NCBI RefSeq assembly: GCF_018402175.1
Contig: NZ_JAGYJK010000013.1
Location: forward strand, 23,484 to 87,483
DNA from: Yoonia sp.
GTDB lineage: Bacteria > Pseudomonadota > Alphaproteobacteria > Rhodobacterales > Rhodobacteraceae
Direction: 5' to 3'
Length of the DNA stretch: 64,000 nt
The notes under the pieces are model-generated. The model did no database searches, had not been told where the DNA came from, and worked only from the letters and a program-made list of their open reading frames with translations. Positions within the stretch are counted from its first letter, which is position 1. Each line of letters begins with the position of its first letter. The position numbers were made by a program, and so were the translations under genes. Shown in pieces: positions 8,207-18,525 of this stretch.

Positions 8207-8620
8207 ATGCGCATCACCGACCAGATCACCATCGCCGATTGGGAGCTGACGGAAAGCTTTGCCCGCGCGTCCGGTCCCGGCGGGCAGAACGTGAACAAGG
8301 TGTCCACCGCCGTCGAATTGCGGTTCGAGGCGGAACGGTCCCCCAACCTGCCCGATCCTGTGAAACGGCGACTGCGGCGGCTGGCGGGGCGGCGCTGGAC
8401 GAATGACGGGGCCATCGTGATCTTTGTGCAGGACACTCGCAGCCAGGCCCGCAACCGCGACATCGCCCGCGAGAGGCTGGCCGAGCTGGTCCTGTCCGCC
8501 ACCGTGGTCCCCAAACGCCGCGTCGCCACGAAACCGACCTACGGGTCGGTCAAGCGGCGACTGAAGGAGAAGAAAGTGCGCGGGGAAGTGAAGGCGATGC
8601 GGGGGAAGGTGGATGAGTGA
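8207..8620 (+). CDS. arfB: Alternative ribosome-rescue factor, peptidyl-tRNA hydrolase
   Basis: A 137-residue ArfB/YaeJ homologue that enters the A site of stalled ribosomes and hydrolyses peptidyl-tRNA. The catalytic GGQ lies at 25-27 within SGPGGQNVNKV. The basic C-terminal tail (about 110-137, rich in Lys/Arg) is the part that occupies the mRNA channel in ArfB, so this is ArfB rather than a release factor, whose size would be much larger. ATG at 8207 is chosen because the family starts with a short segment before the GGQ domain and a GAGG lies just upstream. It is followed by the AT-rich cassette. Confidence 0.92.
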   Translation: MRITDQITIADWELTESFARASGPGGQNVNKVSTAVELRFEAERSPNLPDPVKRRLRRLAGRRWTNDGAIVIFVQDTRSQARNRDIARERLAELVLSATVVPKRRVATKPTYGSVKRRLKEKKVRGEVKAMRGKVDE

Positions 8621-8707
8621 CTGCACGCTTGTGTTGCAAAGTCATACAAGCTATCAACTTTACGAACGTAGTTATTGTGCAGCGACATTTATGATAGGGC
8701 TTTAGAA

Positions 8708-9943
8708 TTGACATCCGAAGTTTGCTTGATGAATAGCCTTGCCGCAGTCTTGGCTGCAGACAGCGCGACAACCGTACAATATTATGGTAGTCGCGGAATT
8801 GAACAACGGTACTTCAAAGGTGCCAATAAGATCTTTCAGCTCTCGAACCATCATCCAGTTGGTTTGATGATTTATAACTCTGCGGGCCTTTTGAGCGTGC
8901 CGTGGGAAGTAATTATCAAAGAGTTTAGAAAAAGCTTATCAACAAAATCATTCAATACAGTTGAAGGGTTTGCAGATGAGTTTTTTGACTTTATTCAAAG
9001 CAACTCTCGGTTCTTTCCTGATGAAATTCGACGAGAGAAGTTTTGTGATTTTGCTAGTAGCACGGGCCTCAGCGCACTTTTGTCAATCAAGAGCGCTCTC
9101 AAGGATGCAGGTGAAAGTGATCCTTCAAAGCATATCCAGCGTTACTGCGGAGAAGTTAATGTCAGCGATGAATTACCATACAGCGACGACGAGGCGTCTG
9201 AGCTTGCAAAGGCATGCTGGGATGAGGTTTTCCAACAACTGACCAAGTATGTTGAACTTGTAGAACTAGCAATCGACCCAAAGGACCTTGAATCCTTTAC
9301 AAAAGCTGTTTTCGTACAATCCCTTTCGAACCATGGTAACGACGACAACTACACTGGAATGGTTTTTGCAGGCTTTGGTGATCATTCAATATTTCCCGAA
9401 CTCGTTCACTATAGGCGCTGCGAATTCTGGGGGGTGAAGTTCAGCGCGCGTTCCAAAGAGACTCAATCCGTGAATCACAACCGACCAGCGATCATCAGGG
9501 GTTTCGCGCAGACTTCGATGGTAGACACATTCACGTCTGGCATCAGTTTTGACGCATTTGCAAAGTTGAACAGCTTTGTAGCCGAAGAGCTGCTCAACTT
9601 GGTCGATAGCTTCAACGATGATCACAATCTTTCGATTGATGTCGACGCAGCTATTAAAACCGCCATCGACAACTTCAATGAAAAACTGTTTGGCTACATG
9701 CGAACGGATCATGATGACCCTCTTAGGCGCGTGATTGGATTTCTTCCTGTCGATGAAATGGCGGAACTGGCTGAGACTTTGATCAACTTGCAGTCTCTTA
9801 AAGAAAAAGTAACGAAACCATCGGAGACTGTCGGTGGCCCTGTAGATGTCGCTGCTATAATTAGAGCTGAAGGACTTGTTTGGATCAGACGCAAACATTA
9901 TTTTGACGCAGGGATCAACAGCAGGTACTTTACCAGGCAGTAG
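8708..9943 (+). CDS. Uncharacterised proteasome-like (Ntn-hydrolase-like) protein, horizontally acquired
   Basis: A 411-residue protein of unknown function. The N-terminus, read from TTG at 8708, is MTSEVCLMNSLAAVLAADSA, and is followed by KGANKIFQLSNHHPVGLMIY; the AADSA strand and the KIF.L.....GLMIY pattern resemble proteasome beta/HslV-type folds. Near the C-terminus ETVGGPVDVAAIIRAEGLVW and IRRKHYF look like a conserved family signature. TTG at 8708 is preferred because AGGG precedes it by 8 bases and because the sequence matches the presumed family start; ATG at 8729 and GTG at 8675 are alternatives. There is no N-terminal catalytic Thr visible unless processing occurs. Base composition is markedly AT-richer than the neighbours, which indicates recent transfer. 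It is paired with a small gene 20 bases downstream. Confidence 0.6.
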   Translation: MTSEVCLMNSLAAVLAADSATTVQYYGSRGIEQRYFKGANKIFQLSNHHPVGLMIYNSAGLLSVPWEVIIKEFRKSLSTKSFNTVEGFADEFFDFIQSNSRFFPDEIRREKFCDFASSTGLSALLSIKSALKDAGESDPSKHIQRYCGEVNVSDELPYSDDEASELAKACWDEVFQQLTKYVELVELAIDPKDLESFTKAVFVQSLSNHGNDDNYTGMVFAGFGDHSIFPELVHYRRCEFWGVKFSARSKETQSVNHNRPAIIRGFAQTSMVDTFTSGISFDAFAKLNSFVAEELLNLVDSFNDDHNLSIDVDAAIKTAIDNFNEKLFGYMRTDHDDPLRRVIGFLPVDEMAELAETLINLQSLKEKVTKPSETVGGPVDVAAIIRAEGLVWIRRKHYFDAGINSRYFTRQ

Positions 9944-9963
9944 GGATCATTTAGGATAGTTCG

Positions 9964-10152
9964 ATGGCCCAGACACAACATATTGATCGGCATGAGATGA
10001 ACGAGAAGCAACTACATGAACTCATGTTGAGGCTAGGACTTACCGACGATGAGATGCTGAAGAGGTATAAGAGTATCCTTTCTGGCCTTCAGGAAAGGCA
10101 AGACTTTGGCCTAAAGTCTGAAATGCGGGCTGCGGTTAGCCACAGGATGTAG
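9964..10152 (+). CDS. Small hypothetical protein in AT-rich cassette
   Basis: A 62-residue, charged, mostly helical protein starting MAQTQHIDRHEMNEKQLHEL. There is no recognised domain. It begins 20 bases after the proteasome-like gene, is also AT-rich, and is presumably co-transcribed with it. Its stop codon TAG (10150-10152) directly abuts the stop of the convergent pncB (10153), with no terminator between. It could be a partner or antidote-sized protein, but nothing in the sequence proves a function. Confidence 0.5.
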   Translation: MAQTQHIDRHEMNEKQLHELMLRLGLTDDEMLKRYKSILSGLQERQDFGLKSEMRAAVSHRM

Positions 10153-11445
10153 TTAAACCACAACCTCCACCCGCTCCTGCTCCCCTACCCCGAACACGCG
10201 CTTATACCGTGCGATCTCATCCACCGGCCCCATCGCCTTGTTGGGATTGTCGCTCAGCTTGACCGTGGGCCGGCCGTTGGCGCTCACCGCCTTGCAGACA
10301 AGGCTGAACGGCGCCAGCGCGTCGTCTGCCACCAGGCCTTTGAAATCATTGGTTAGCATCGTCCCCCAGCCAAAGCTGACCCGCACCCGTCCGGCGAATT
10401 GCTGGTGCAGTTCGATGATCTTGGCCACGTCCAGCCCGTCGGAAAAGATCACCAGTTTCTGGCGCGGGTCCTCGCCGCGTGACTGCCACCAGGCGATCGC
10501 CGTCTCGGCCCCCGCCGCCGGATCGCCGCTGTCCACGCGGATGCCCGTCCAGCCCGCCAGCCAGTCGGGCGCGCGGTCCAGAAAGCCCTTGGTGCCATAG
10601 GTGTCGGGCAGGATGATCCGCAGGTTGCCGTCATGTTCCTCCTGCCAGTCGGCCAGCACCGCATAGGGCGCGTGGCGCAGGGCCGCGTCGCTGTCGGCCA
10701 GTGCGGCATAGACCATGGGCAGTTCGTGGGCGTTGGTGCCGATCGCCTCGATCTCGCGCTGCATGGCGATGCGGCAGTTGGAGGTGCCGGTGAAATTGGC
10801 ACCCAGCCCTTCCATCATCGCCTGCACGCACCAGTCCTGCCATAGATAGGAATGCCGCCGCCGCGTGCCGAAATCGGCCAGCCGCAGGTCGGGGATATGT
10901 CGCAGGTCCTCGACCTTTTCCCACAGTTTGGTCATGGCGCGGGCGTAAAGTACCTGCAGTTCGAACCGCCCCATGCCTTTGAGCACGGCACGGCTGCGCA
11001 GTTCCATGATCACGGCCAGCGCGGGGATTTCCCACAGCATGACCTCGGGCCAGGAGCCTTCAAACGTCAGTTCATATTGCCCGTCGATCTTTTCCAGATG
11101 GTAGGGCGGCAGTTGCAGGTTTTCGAACCATGTCATGAAGGCAGGGGTGAACATCTGCCGTTTGCCATAAAAGGTATTGCCGCGCAGCCAGGTGCTTTCG
11201 CCCCGCGTCAAGCGCAGGCTGCGGATATGGTCCAGCTGTTCGCGTAATTCGCTTTCGTCCACCAGATCGGCCAGCCGGATGGTTTTGGTCCGGTTGATCA
11301 GGCTGAAGGTGACCTGCGTGTCGGGGTGGTTGCGGAACACCGACTGGCACATCAGCAGCTTGTAGAAATCCGTGTCGATGAGCGAGCGGACGATCGGGTC
11401 GATCTTCCACTTGTGGTTCCAGACGCGGGTGGCGATATCGACCAT
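10153..11445 (-). CDS. pncB: Nicotinate phosphoribosyltransferase
   Basis: A 430-residue enzyme converting nicotinate, PRPP and ATP to nicotinate mononucleotide in the Preiss-Handler NAD salvage route. Recognisable segments include [20 protein letters not shown] near the start, the [10 protein letters not shown] region, the GIRVDSGDP phosphate-binding segment and [10 protein letters not shown]. Length fits bacterial PncB. It lies downstream of the GT2 gene and pncA on the same strand, so nicotinamide deamidation and nicotinate activation are clustered. It converges tail-to-tail with the AT-rich cassette. Confidence 0.95.
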   Translation of the reverse strand: MVDIATRVWNHKWKIDPIVRSLIDTDFYKLLMCQSVFRNHPDTQVTFSLINRTKTIRLADLVDESELREQLDHIRSLRLTRGESTWLRGNTFYGKRQMFTPAFMTWFENLQLPPYHLEKIDGQYELTFEGSWPEVMLWEIPALAVIMELRSRAVLKGMGRFELQVLYARAMTKLWEKVEDLRHIPDLRLADFGTRRRHSYLWQDWCVQAMMEGLGANFTGTSNCRIAMQREIEAIGTNAHELPMVYAALADSDAALRHAPYAVLADWQEEHDGNLRIILPDTYGTKGFLDRAPDWLAGWTGIRVDSGDPAAGAETAIAWWQSRGEDPRQKLVIFSDGLDVAKIIELHQQFAGRVRVSFGWGTMLTNDFKGLVADDALAPFSLVCKAVSANGRPTVKLSDNPNKAMGPVDEIARYKRVFGVGEQERVEVVV

Positions 11446-11501
11446 GATGTTCCCCTGACGGTTTGCGGTGTTAGAGCAAGTGACCGGCCTGAGGGCAAGG
11501 G

Positions 11502-12434
11502 TTAGGCTTGAAGAGTGTTATGCGCAATTCTGCGCTGGTATCGCTTTTTGCCGGCGCACTTGATCTGCCAAAAAAGCCAAGCACGGAAGCGTAAACTAAA
11601 AGGCTGCAGGTCACTTAAAAGAACCTTTGGCGTTTCCGTAACGCCATTGTACGCAGCAAAACGAAGACATCTCCGGATCAAGGCCCATTGCTCCGCCGGG
11701 TGAGTTCTGAAATAGCTCCGGTTACGTTGGAAGGTGCGCAAATGACACTGCGATTCAATTAGTTTGTCATTTCCGCGTGTCAGTTGGGGCGCATCGGTCC
11801 CCAAAACAGCGTAGCTGCGACTATAGATGCAGCCTGGTTCAGTCTCAAACCATGCCTTTCGTTGATGTCCGTAAAGCCTAAAACAATAATCCGAATCCTC
11901 GTCTAGCTTCTGATCGACATAGATTGGACCAAGCTCGGTGAACACTTGCCGCCTTATCCAGAAGCCCTGACTAAATGCTGGTAGGCGGTCAAGAATAGGC
12001 ACGTCGACAGGCACCAAGCCACTAGAAATTCGTGGAGTCACATTGCACCGGGCATGGCTGAGCGGTTGATCAATCCCGTTGATCTCAGCTAGCCGCGCAA
12101 ACCCCCAATCCGCCTCACTCCCCGCTGCCGCAGCCAGCACCCGCCCCGGATAATCCGCGACCATCACATCGTCATCGTCCAGAAACATCACGATGTCGCC
12201 CTTGGCCTGCGCAATCCCGTGGTTGCGCGCGCCTGCAGCACCTTTGTCGCCTGTGTTCGTCGTGATCCGCAGCCGTGGGTCGGTGACGTCGCGCAAGGCT
12301 TTGATCGCTGTATCGGACCGGTCATCGACAACGATCACTTCGCCATCCTGCGGGCAGGCCGCCAAGGCGGAGGCCACAGCCCGTTGAAGCAAGGCAGGCC
12401 GGTTGTAGGTGGGGATGATGATCGAAACCGTCAT
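11502..12434 (-). CDS. Family 2 glycosyltransferase
   Basis: A 310-residue GT-A fold glycosyltransferase with [16 protein letters not shown] at the N-terminus, VVDDRSDD-type nucleotide-binding loop, GARNHGI and the metal-binding FLDDDDV. The acceptor and product are unknown. It is likely cytoplasmic or membrane-associated, acting on a surface glycan. It overlaps pncA by ATGA (12431-12434). The C-terminal two thirds (about 11502-12110) are visibly AT-richer than the N-terminal third, which suggests a mosaic origin. The link with NAD salvage genes seems positional rather than functional. Confidence 0.85.
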   Translation of the reverse strand: MTVSIIIPTYNRPALLQRAVASALAACPQDGEVIVVDDRSDTAIKALRDVTDPRLRITTNTGDKGAAGARNHGIAQAKGDIVMFLDDDDVMVADYPGRVLAAAAGSEADWGFARLAEINGIDQPLSHARCNVTPRISSGLVPVDVPILDRLPAFSQGFWIRRQVFTELGPIYVDQKLDEDSDYCFRLYGHQRKAWFETEPGCIYSRSYAVLGTDAPQLTRGNDKLIESQCHLRTFQRNRSYFRTHPAEQWALIRRCLRFAAYNGVTETPKVLLSDLQPFSLRFRAWLFWQIKCAGKKRYQRRIAHNTLQA

Positions 12435-13024
12435 ACCAGAACGACGCCCGCCGCCTGCATGGCCGCCTTGGCCCGCGCCAGTGATCCGTCGAAATCAATC
12501 GCCCTGCACAGGTCCAACTGCACGGTCGCCCCAAACCCCAGCTTTGCCGCATCCAGCGCCGAATAGGCCACGCAGAAATCTGTCGCCAGCCCGACCAACG
12601 TGATCCGGTCGATGCCGCGCGTGCGCAAATATCCTTCCAGACCAGTCGGCGTCGTCCGGTCGTTTTCAAAAAACGCCGAATAGCTGTCGATGGCCGGATT
12701 ATGCCCTTTGCGCAGGATCAGATCGGCACGGTCCACCGTCAGATCGGGGTGAAACTGCGCGCCAAGCGATCCTTGGATACAATGGTCGGGCCACAGCACC
12801 TGAGGACCATAGGGCATGTCCATCATGCTCATCGGGGCGGCACCATGGGTCGATGCAAAAGAAGAATGCCCCGCCGGATGCCAATCTTGCGTCAACACCA
12901 CGACATCGAAATCGTTCATTGCCGCATTGATCCCCGGCACGATCTGGTCGCCTTGCGCCACGGCCAGCGCCCCGCCGGGGCAAAAGTCTTTTTGCACATC
13001 GATCACGATCAGCGCATGTGTCAT
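12431..13024 (-). CDS. pncA: Nicotinamidase
   Basis: A 197-residue isochorismatase-fold hydrolase converting nicotinamide to nicotinate. The catalytic triad is present as Asp9 (VIDVQKDF), Lys106 (LRKGHNP) and Cys151 (ATDFCVAYS); Asp47, His49 and His81 are the expected metal ligands (TQDWHPAGH, WPDHC). ATG at 13024 begins MTHALIVIDV; the longer upstream frame is not conserved-looking. The stop overlaps the GT2 start (ATGA), and pncB is 56 bases beyond GT2, so the three genes probably form one transcript. Confidence 0.95.
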   Translation of the reverse strand: MTHALIVIDVQKDFCPGGALAVAQGDQIVPGINAAMNDFDVVVLTQDWHPAGHSSFASTHGAAPMSMMDMPYGPQVLWPDHCIQGSLGAQFHPDLTVDRADLILRKGHNPAIDSYSAFFENDRTTPTGLEGYLRTRGIDRITLVGLATDFCVAYSALDAAKLGFGATVQLDLCRAIDFDGSLARAKAAMQAAGVVLV

Positions 13025-13141
13025 GGCGGCTTTCCTGTCCTGCTTCACACACAATCTGCCATTGATTTGTCCCAAGCGAAACCCGAGGGCTTGCGCCTTG
13101 TCTGCAATTTTCCTATCGGCGGCATCTTTGCAGGGGGCATG

Positions 13142-14380
13142 ATGGCAACGCTCGGGATCGATTTCGGCACGTCCAACACGGCGGCGGGTGTTATGGCGGC
13201 AGGCAGGCCGCATCTGATCGCCGTGGAACGGGGGCAGTCCACGTTGCCGACATCGGTGTTCTTTGATCCTGATCGCAAGGTCACGCTCTATGGCTCCGCC
13301 GCCAATGCCGCCTTGGTAGAGGGGCGCGAAGGCCGCTTCATGCGCGCGCTGAAATCGGTCTTGGGCACGCCCTTGCTGCGCGAACGGCGCATGATCGCGC
13401 ATGAACGCCTGACCCTGCTAGAGGTCGTCGCGCGGTTTCTGGCGATGATCCGCACAAGGGCCGAGGCCGAAACGGGCCAGACCTATGACCATGCCCTGTC
13501 GGGGCGTCCTGTCCGGTTTCATTCCGCCGACCCCGCCCGCGATGCGCAGGCCGAACTGGACCTGCAAGAGGCTTATCTGCTGGCCGGTTTCCGCGATGTC
13601 ACCTTTATGAACGAACCCGAGGCGGCGGCGCTGGCGGCAGGGCCGCTGGACAAAGGCGCCTTGGGGCTGGTCGTCGACATCGGCGGTGGCACGTCAGATT
13701 TCACGATTTTCGAACGCGACGGCAGCGCCACGCGCATCATCGCCAGCCACGGCGTGCGCGTGGGCGGTACCGATTTCGACCGAGCGCTATCGCTCGCGCA
13801 GGTGATGCCACTGCTGGGACGCGGGGCTGAGATCGGCAATGCCATTGGCAAGGGGCGGCATGTGGCGCCCAATGCGATCTATAACGATCTGGCGACATGG
13901 CAGAAAATTCCGTTCGTCTATACGCCTGAAAACCGCCGCATGGCGGCAGGGTTTGCCAAACAAGGGGTTGATCCCGCCCTGTTCGCGCGGTTGCAGACCG
14001 TGCTGGATATGGAACTGGGCCACGACATCGCCTTTGCGGTCGAGGCCGCAAAGATCAGGCTGAACGCCCCCGACACGGACCAGACCGGCATCGATTTGCG
14101 GTTTATCGCCGCCGATCTGTGGGCACCAACCGCCAAGGCCGCGATGGACGCCGCCCTTGCCGACCATATCGCCGCGATCAAAGGCTGTGCTGCCGAGACG
14201 TTGGCGCAGGCCGGGATCGCCCCTGACCGGATCGCCAAGATCGTCTTTGTCGGCGGGTCCAGCCTGCTGCAAGGCGTCGAAGGCGCGATGACCCGGCTTT
14301 TCCCACAGGCCGCTCTTGAACGCGGCGAGGCGTTCACCGCTGTCGTGGACGGGCTGGCGCTGGCATCTGGCCCCTCTTGA
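13142..14380 (+). CDS. Hsp70-family ATPase (YegD-like)
   Basis: A 412-residue actin/Hsp70-fold ATPase without a full substrate-binding domain, like E. coli YegD. Nucleotide-binding motifs are seen: [13 protein letters not shown] (phosphate 1), [14 protein letters not shown] (phosphate 2), and [16 protein letters not shown] (adenosine). The client or role is unknown. Two adjacent ATGs (13139, 13142) are possible starts after CAGGGGGC; 13142 gives the better spacing. The open frame extends far upstream but that part is antisense to pncA. It is divergent from pncA. Confidence 0.85.
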   Translation: MATLGIDFGTSNTAAGVMAAGRPHLIAVERGQSTLPTSVFFDPDRKVTLYGSAANAALVEGREGRFMRALKSVLGTPLLRERRMIAHERLTLLEVVARFLAMIRTRAEAETGQTYDHALSGRPVRFHSADPARDAQAELDLQEAYLLAGFRDVTFMNEPEAAALAAGPLDKGALGLVVDIGGGTSDFTIFERDGSATRIIASHGVRVGGTDFDRALSLAQVMPLLGRGAEIGNAIGKGRHVAPNAIYNDLATWQKIPFVYTPENRRMAAGFAKQGVDPALFARLQTVLDMELGHDIAFAVEAAKIRLNAPDTDQTGIDLRFIAADLWAPTAKAAMDAALADHIAAIKGCAAETLAQAGIAPDRIAKIVFVGGSSLLQGVEGAMTRLFPQAALERGEAFTAVVDGLALASGPS

Positions 14381-14406
14381 ACCTGATGGCGGGCAGGCGT
14401 AACTCA

Positions 14407-15318
14407 ATGCCCATGTATATCGTCGCCGCCCTTTACCATTTCACCCGCTTTGCCGACCCTGCCGCCCTGCGCGCGCCGCTGCTGGAGCTGTGCCGCGCGC
14501 GCGGGATCAGCGGCACGCTGCTGCTGGCAGGCGAAGGGATCAACGGCACAATCGCCGGCGACCGTGCAGGCATCGACGCGGTGCTGGCCCATATCCGCGC
14601 CTTGCCCGGCTGTGCGGATATAGAATGGAAGGAAAGCACCGCCGTTGATGCACCTTTCCACCGCATCAAAGTCCGGCTGAAGCGTGAAATCGTCACCATG
14701 GGCCAGCCGGACATCGACCCCGTGTCGCGGGTGGGCCATTACGTCGACCCCGCCGACTGGAATGACCTGATCAGCGCCCCCGATGTCGCTGTCATCGACA
14801 CCCGCAATGATTATGAGGTGGCCATCGGCTCCTTCGACGGGGCAATCGACCCGCAAACCAAAAGTTTCGGCGAATTCCCCGCATGGTGGGAAGCCAACAA
14901 GCACCGGTTCCACAACAAGCGGATCGCAATGTTCTGCACCGGCGGCATCCGCTGCGAGAAATCCACCAACTACCTGATGGGCCAAGGGGTGGAAGACGTC
15001 TATCACCTCAAGGGCGGCATCCTGAAATATCTCGAAGAAGTCCCGCAAGACGCCAGCAAATGGGACGGCGAATGTTTCGTTTTTGACGGGCGCGTCAGCG
15101 TCGGGCACGGGCTGGCCGAGGGGCCGCATATCCTGTGCCACGGCTGCCGCCGCCCGCTGCTGCCCGAGGACCGCAATCATCCTGCGTTCGAGGAAGGCGT
15201 CAGTTGCCATCACTGCGTGGACGAGACGACCGAAACAGACAAGGCCCGTTTCCGCGAACGGCAAAAGCAGATCGCCTTGGCAAAGGACCGCGGGGTCCGG
15301 CATATTGGCGGGCTTTGA
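14407..15318 (+). CDS. trhO: Rhodanese-fold tRNA uridine 5-hydroxylase
   Basis: A 303-residue TrhO/YceA homologue that makes 5-hydroxyuridine at position 34 of certain tRNAs. It has the N-terminal acylphosphatase-like domain with [10 protein letters not shown], a central rhodanese domain with the active-site loop CTGGIRC (Cys177, Cys183), and a C-terminal zinc-type segment (CHGCRRPLL and CHHC). ATG at 14407 is used; ATG at 14413 is equally possible. Its end overlaps the AbrB-family gene by 14 bases, which implies translational coupling. Confidence 0.92.
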   Translation: MPMYIVAALYHFTRFADPAALRAPLLELCRARGISGTLLLAGEGINGTIAGDRAGIDAVLAHIRALPGCADIEWKESTAVDAPFHRIKVRLKREIVTMGQPDIDPVSRVGHYVDPADWNDLISAPDVAVIDTRNDYEVAIGSFDGAIDPQTKSFGEFPAWWEANKHRFHNKRIAMFCTGGIRCEKSTNYLMGQGVEDVYHLKGGILKYLEEVPQDASKWDGECFVFDGRVSVGHGLAEGPHILCHGCRRPLLPEDRNHPAFEEGVSCHHCVDETTETDKARFRERQKQIALAKDRGVRHIGGL

Positions 15319-16351
15319 TCGCAAGACAGCACTGGCGCTGCTGATCGGTCTGGCAGGCGGGGTGGTCGCCCATTTCATCGGGCTGCCGCTGCCGTGGATG
15401 CTGGGGCCGATGATCGCCAATGTCGTCGCCGCCATGCTGCGCGCGCCGGTCAAGGGGCCTGCTGGGCTGCGCAATATCGTCGTGCCGGTGATCGGTGTGC
15501 TGCTGGGGTCGGGTGTCACGGCAGAGCTGTTCGGGCTGGTCTCGACTTGGGTGCTGACGCTGGCCCTGCTGCCGCCTTTCCTGCTTGTCGCAGCGGGTGT
15601 GTCTTTCCTGATCTACCGCCGTGTCGGTGGCTATGATCCCGTCACTGCCTATTACGCAGCCATGCCCGGCGGCTTGAATGAAATGATCCTGCTGGGGGCA
15701 GAGGCGGGCGGCAGCGAACGCCAGATCGCCCTGGCCCATGCCGCGCGGGTGATGATCGTGATCATCTTTGTCGCGCTGTTTTTTGGGCTGGTGCTGGGGG
15801 TGTCGGCTGGGGGGACGGATGACGCCAGTTGGACAGCCCTCGACGCGCTGAGCTTGCGTGATTACGCCGTGCTTGGCCTATGTGCCATCGCGGGGGCATG
15901 GCTGGGCAAGATCGCGCGCCTACCCGCCGCCCCCGTCTTTGGGCCGATGATCCTGAGCGCGATCGCGCATTACACTGCCCTTGTGACCGTGCCGCCGCCC
16001 GGCCTGTTTGTCATCGCAGCCCAAGTGACCATCGGCACCGTGATCGGCACCCGCTTTGTCGGGGCAAAGCTGGCCGATCTGCGGCGCGAACTGGGGCTGG
16101 CGACGCTGTCATCGGGGATCATGCTGCTGATCGCCTTGGGCTTTGCCGAAGCAATCGTTCTGGCGGGTGGGATGCCACTGGCGCAGGCATTTCTGGCCTA
16201 TGCGCCGGGGGGGCTGACGGAAATGTCGCTGCTCACCCTCGCGATGGGGCAGGACGCGACCTATGTATCGGTGATCCACGTCATCCGCATCACGCTGGTG
16301 ATTGCGGCTGCACCTCTTGTTTTTGCCATGATCCGCAAACGCACCCTTTGA
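15305..16351 (+). CDS. AbrB-family membrane protein
   Basis: A 348-residue polytopic membrane protein of the AbrB duplication family (PF05145), with about ten hydrophobic helices. The repeated motifs are [12 protein letters not shown] in the first half and [12 protein letters not shown] in the second, and the paired [12 protein letters not shown] and [11 protein letters not shown] segments show the internal duplication. Some family members have been linked to ammonia monooxygenase regulation by name only; the transport role is not established. TTG at 15305 is the only start near the first helix and overlaps the trhO end. Confidence 0.82.
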   Translation: MAGFDRKTALALLIGLAGGVVAHFIGLPLPWMLGPMIANVVAAMLRAPVKGPAGLRNIVVPVIGVLLGSGVTAELFGLVSTWVLTLALLPPFLLVAAGVSFLIYRRVGGYDPVTAYYAAMPGGLNEMILLGAEAGGSERQIALAHAARVMIVIIFVALFFGLVLGVSAGGTDDASWTALDALSLRDYAVLGLCAIAGAWLGKIARLPAAPVFGPMILSAIAHYTALVTVPPPGLFVIAAQVTIGTVIGTRFVGAKLADLRRELGLATLSSGIMLLIALGFAEAIVLAGGMPLAQAFLAYAPGGLTEMSLLTLAMGQDATYVSVIHVIRITLVIAAAPLVFAMIRKRTL

Positions 16352-16363
16352 TTGGAAGCCTTG

Positions 16364-18443
16364 ATGTTCAAACATTTGCCCAACGCCCCCTTGGCCGACA
16401 AACGCCCGACGAAAGCGACCGTGCATAGTGTCACGCTGCACGACGATTTCGCATGGCTGCGCGCGGACAACTGGCAAGAGGCGATGCGCGATCCCACGAA
16501 ACTGCCCGAGGATATCGCGGATTACCTGCGCGCCGAGAATGCCTATTACGACGCGGCCATGGCCGATACCGCCGATCTGCAAGCCAAGCTGATCGCGGAA
16601 ATGCGGGGCCGGATCAAGGAAGACGACACATCGGTGCCGCGCAAGAACGGGGCCTATGCCTATGTCATGCGCTATAGCGAAGGGGCCGAACACCCCGTCT
16701 ATATCCGCACCCCGCGCGATGGCGGGGACGAGGTTGTGCTGCTTGACGTGAACGCCGAAGCTGCGGCGCATGAATACTTTGATCTGGGCGCTGTCGCCGT
16801 GTCACCCGACCACGGGATGCTGGCATGGAAGGCCGATACCACAGGGTCAGAGTTTTTCACCCTGCGCCTGCGCGATACCGCGACCGGACAAGACAGCGCC
16901 ACGCTGATCGCGGATGTGGGGTCCGTCGCTTGGGCGGACGGCCGCACGCTGTTTTATGTCCGCGTCGATGCGCAGCACCGCCCGAACAAGGTGTTCCGCC
17001 ACCAGATCGGCAGCGATCCGGCAGATGACGTGCTGGTTTACGAAGAAAAAGACCCCCGCTATTTCGTAGGCGTCAGCCGGCTGCGGTCTGGGGCCTATGT
17101 CCAGATCGCCACCGGCATGAACGACGAGAACGAGGTTTGGGTGATCCCCACTGCAACGCCCGATGCAGCGCCTGTTCTGATCGAGGCGCGCACCGAGGGG
17201 TTGGAATACGAAATCGACCATCAGGGCGATCAGTTTGTCATCCTGACCAACGCGGATGGCGCAGTGGATTTCAAGATCGTCACCGCCCCCACAGCCACGC
17301 CGCAGCGCGCGCATTGGGTTGATCTGGTGCCCTATCGCGCGGGGCGCATGGTGATCGGGCTGGCCGCCTATCGCGATTGGCTGATCTGGGTGGAACGCGA
17401 AAACGCGCTGCCGCGGATCTGTTATCAGGGGCCAACGGGTGATGCGCAAAGCATTGCGTTTGATGAAGAAGCCTATGCCTTAGGCGCTGACCCCAGTGCG
17501 GAATACGACACCGACATGTTCCGCTTTACCTATTCATCGCCCACGACGCCGTCGCAAGTCTTTGACTTTGATCTGGCCACAGGCGACCGCGTGTTGATGA
17601 AGCAGGTCGAACTGCCCAGCGGTCACGACCCTGCCGATTACGTCACCCGCCGGATCATGGCGCCATCGCATGACGGCGCGCTGGTGCCGGTCACGATCCT
17701 GCACCATGCGACGACCAGACTGGATGGCACAGCACCTTGCCTGCTTTATGGCTACGGGTCCTACGGCGCATCCATGCCCGCAAGCTTTTCCGCCAACCGG
17801 CTGTCGCTGGTGGATCGCGGCTTTCATCTATGCCATCGCCCATGTGCGCGGCGGCGAGGAAAAGGGCCGCGCCTGGTACGAGGACGCGAAATGCGGGCGC
17901 AAGATGAACACGTTCCACGATTTCATCGGTGCCGCCCAATCGCTGATTGGTGAAGGTTACACCGGCAATGGCCGGATCGTCGCACAAGGCGGATCGGCGG
18001 GCGGGTTACTTATGGGCGCAGTCGTGAACATGGCACCCGACCTTTGGGCGGGGATCATCGCCGATGTGCCTTTTGTCGATGTGCTGACCACGATCCTTGA
18101 CGACACGCTGCCCCTGACGCCCGGCGAATGGTCGCAATGGGGCAATCCGATCGAAAGCCAGACAGCCTTTGACGATATCCGCGCCTATTCGCCCTATGAC
18201 AATGTCACCGCACAGGATTACCCCGCGATGCTGGTGACGGCGGGCGTGTCCGACCCGCGCGTGACCTATTGGGAACCGGCCAAATGGGTGGCCAAGCTGC
18301 GGATCACCAAGACCGATGACAATATCTTGCTGCTGAAAACCAATATGACATCGGGGCATTTCGGCAAAACCGGACGGTTCGCCGCACTGGAAGACGCGGC
18401 ACGATCCTATGCCTTTGCATTAAAGGCCGTGGGGAAAGGGTGA
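16364..18443 (+). pseudogene. ptrB: Oligopeptidase B (S9A), interrupted by one frameshift
   Basis: The gene encodes a 692-residue prolyl-oligopeptidase family enzyme if one base is removed. The first frame (from ATG 16364) carries the seven-bladed propeller and reaches LSLVDRGF; the second frame resumes with IYAIAHVRGGEEKGRAWYED and contains the catalytic Ser in GGSAGGLLMG, Asp in VSDPRVTYWEP and His in SGHFGKTGR. The break is an extra T in the TTT at 17822-17824. As written, the product loses its catalytic domain. A real lesion and a sequencing error cannot be separated here. It follows the AbrB-family gene by 12 bases. Confidence 0.88.
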
Positions 18444-18459
18444 TTGCCCTTTCCCTAAT

Positions 18460-18477
18460 CTGTCATATAGCTGTCAT
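18460..18477 (+). promoter_or_regulatory. Pho box (PhoB operator)
   Basis: CTGTCATATAGCTGTCAT matches the PhoB consensus of two CTGTCAT direct repeats 11 bases apart. It lies 48 bases before the phnD-like start, so the phn operon is predicted to be induced by phosphate starvation. Confidence 0.88.
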
Positions 18478-18525
18478 TCGCACAGGTTAGGGTCCGAGGG
18501 TATTTAACCCGAGGAAACGCATATA

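Noticed and set aside
7279-10152. The AT-rich cassette as a classical toxin-antitoxin pair
   Set aside because: The larger protein (411 residues) and lack of any known toxin fold or antitoxin DNA-binding domain do not support a standard type II system; kept as unknown.
12701-13141. Upstream extension of the Hsp70-like protein (147 extra residues)
   Set aside because: It runs antisense through pncA, and the actin-fold N-terminus starts only at about 13142.
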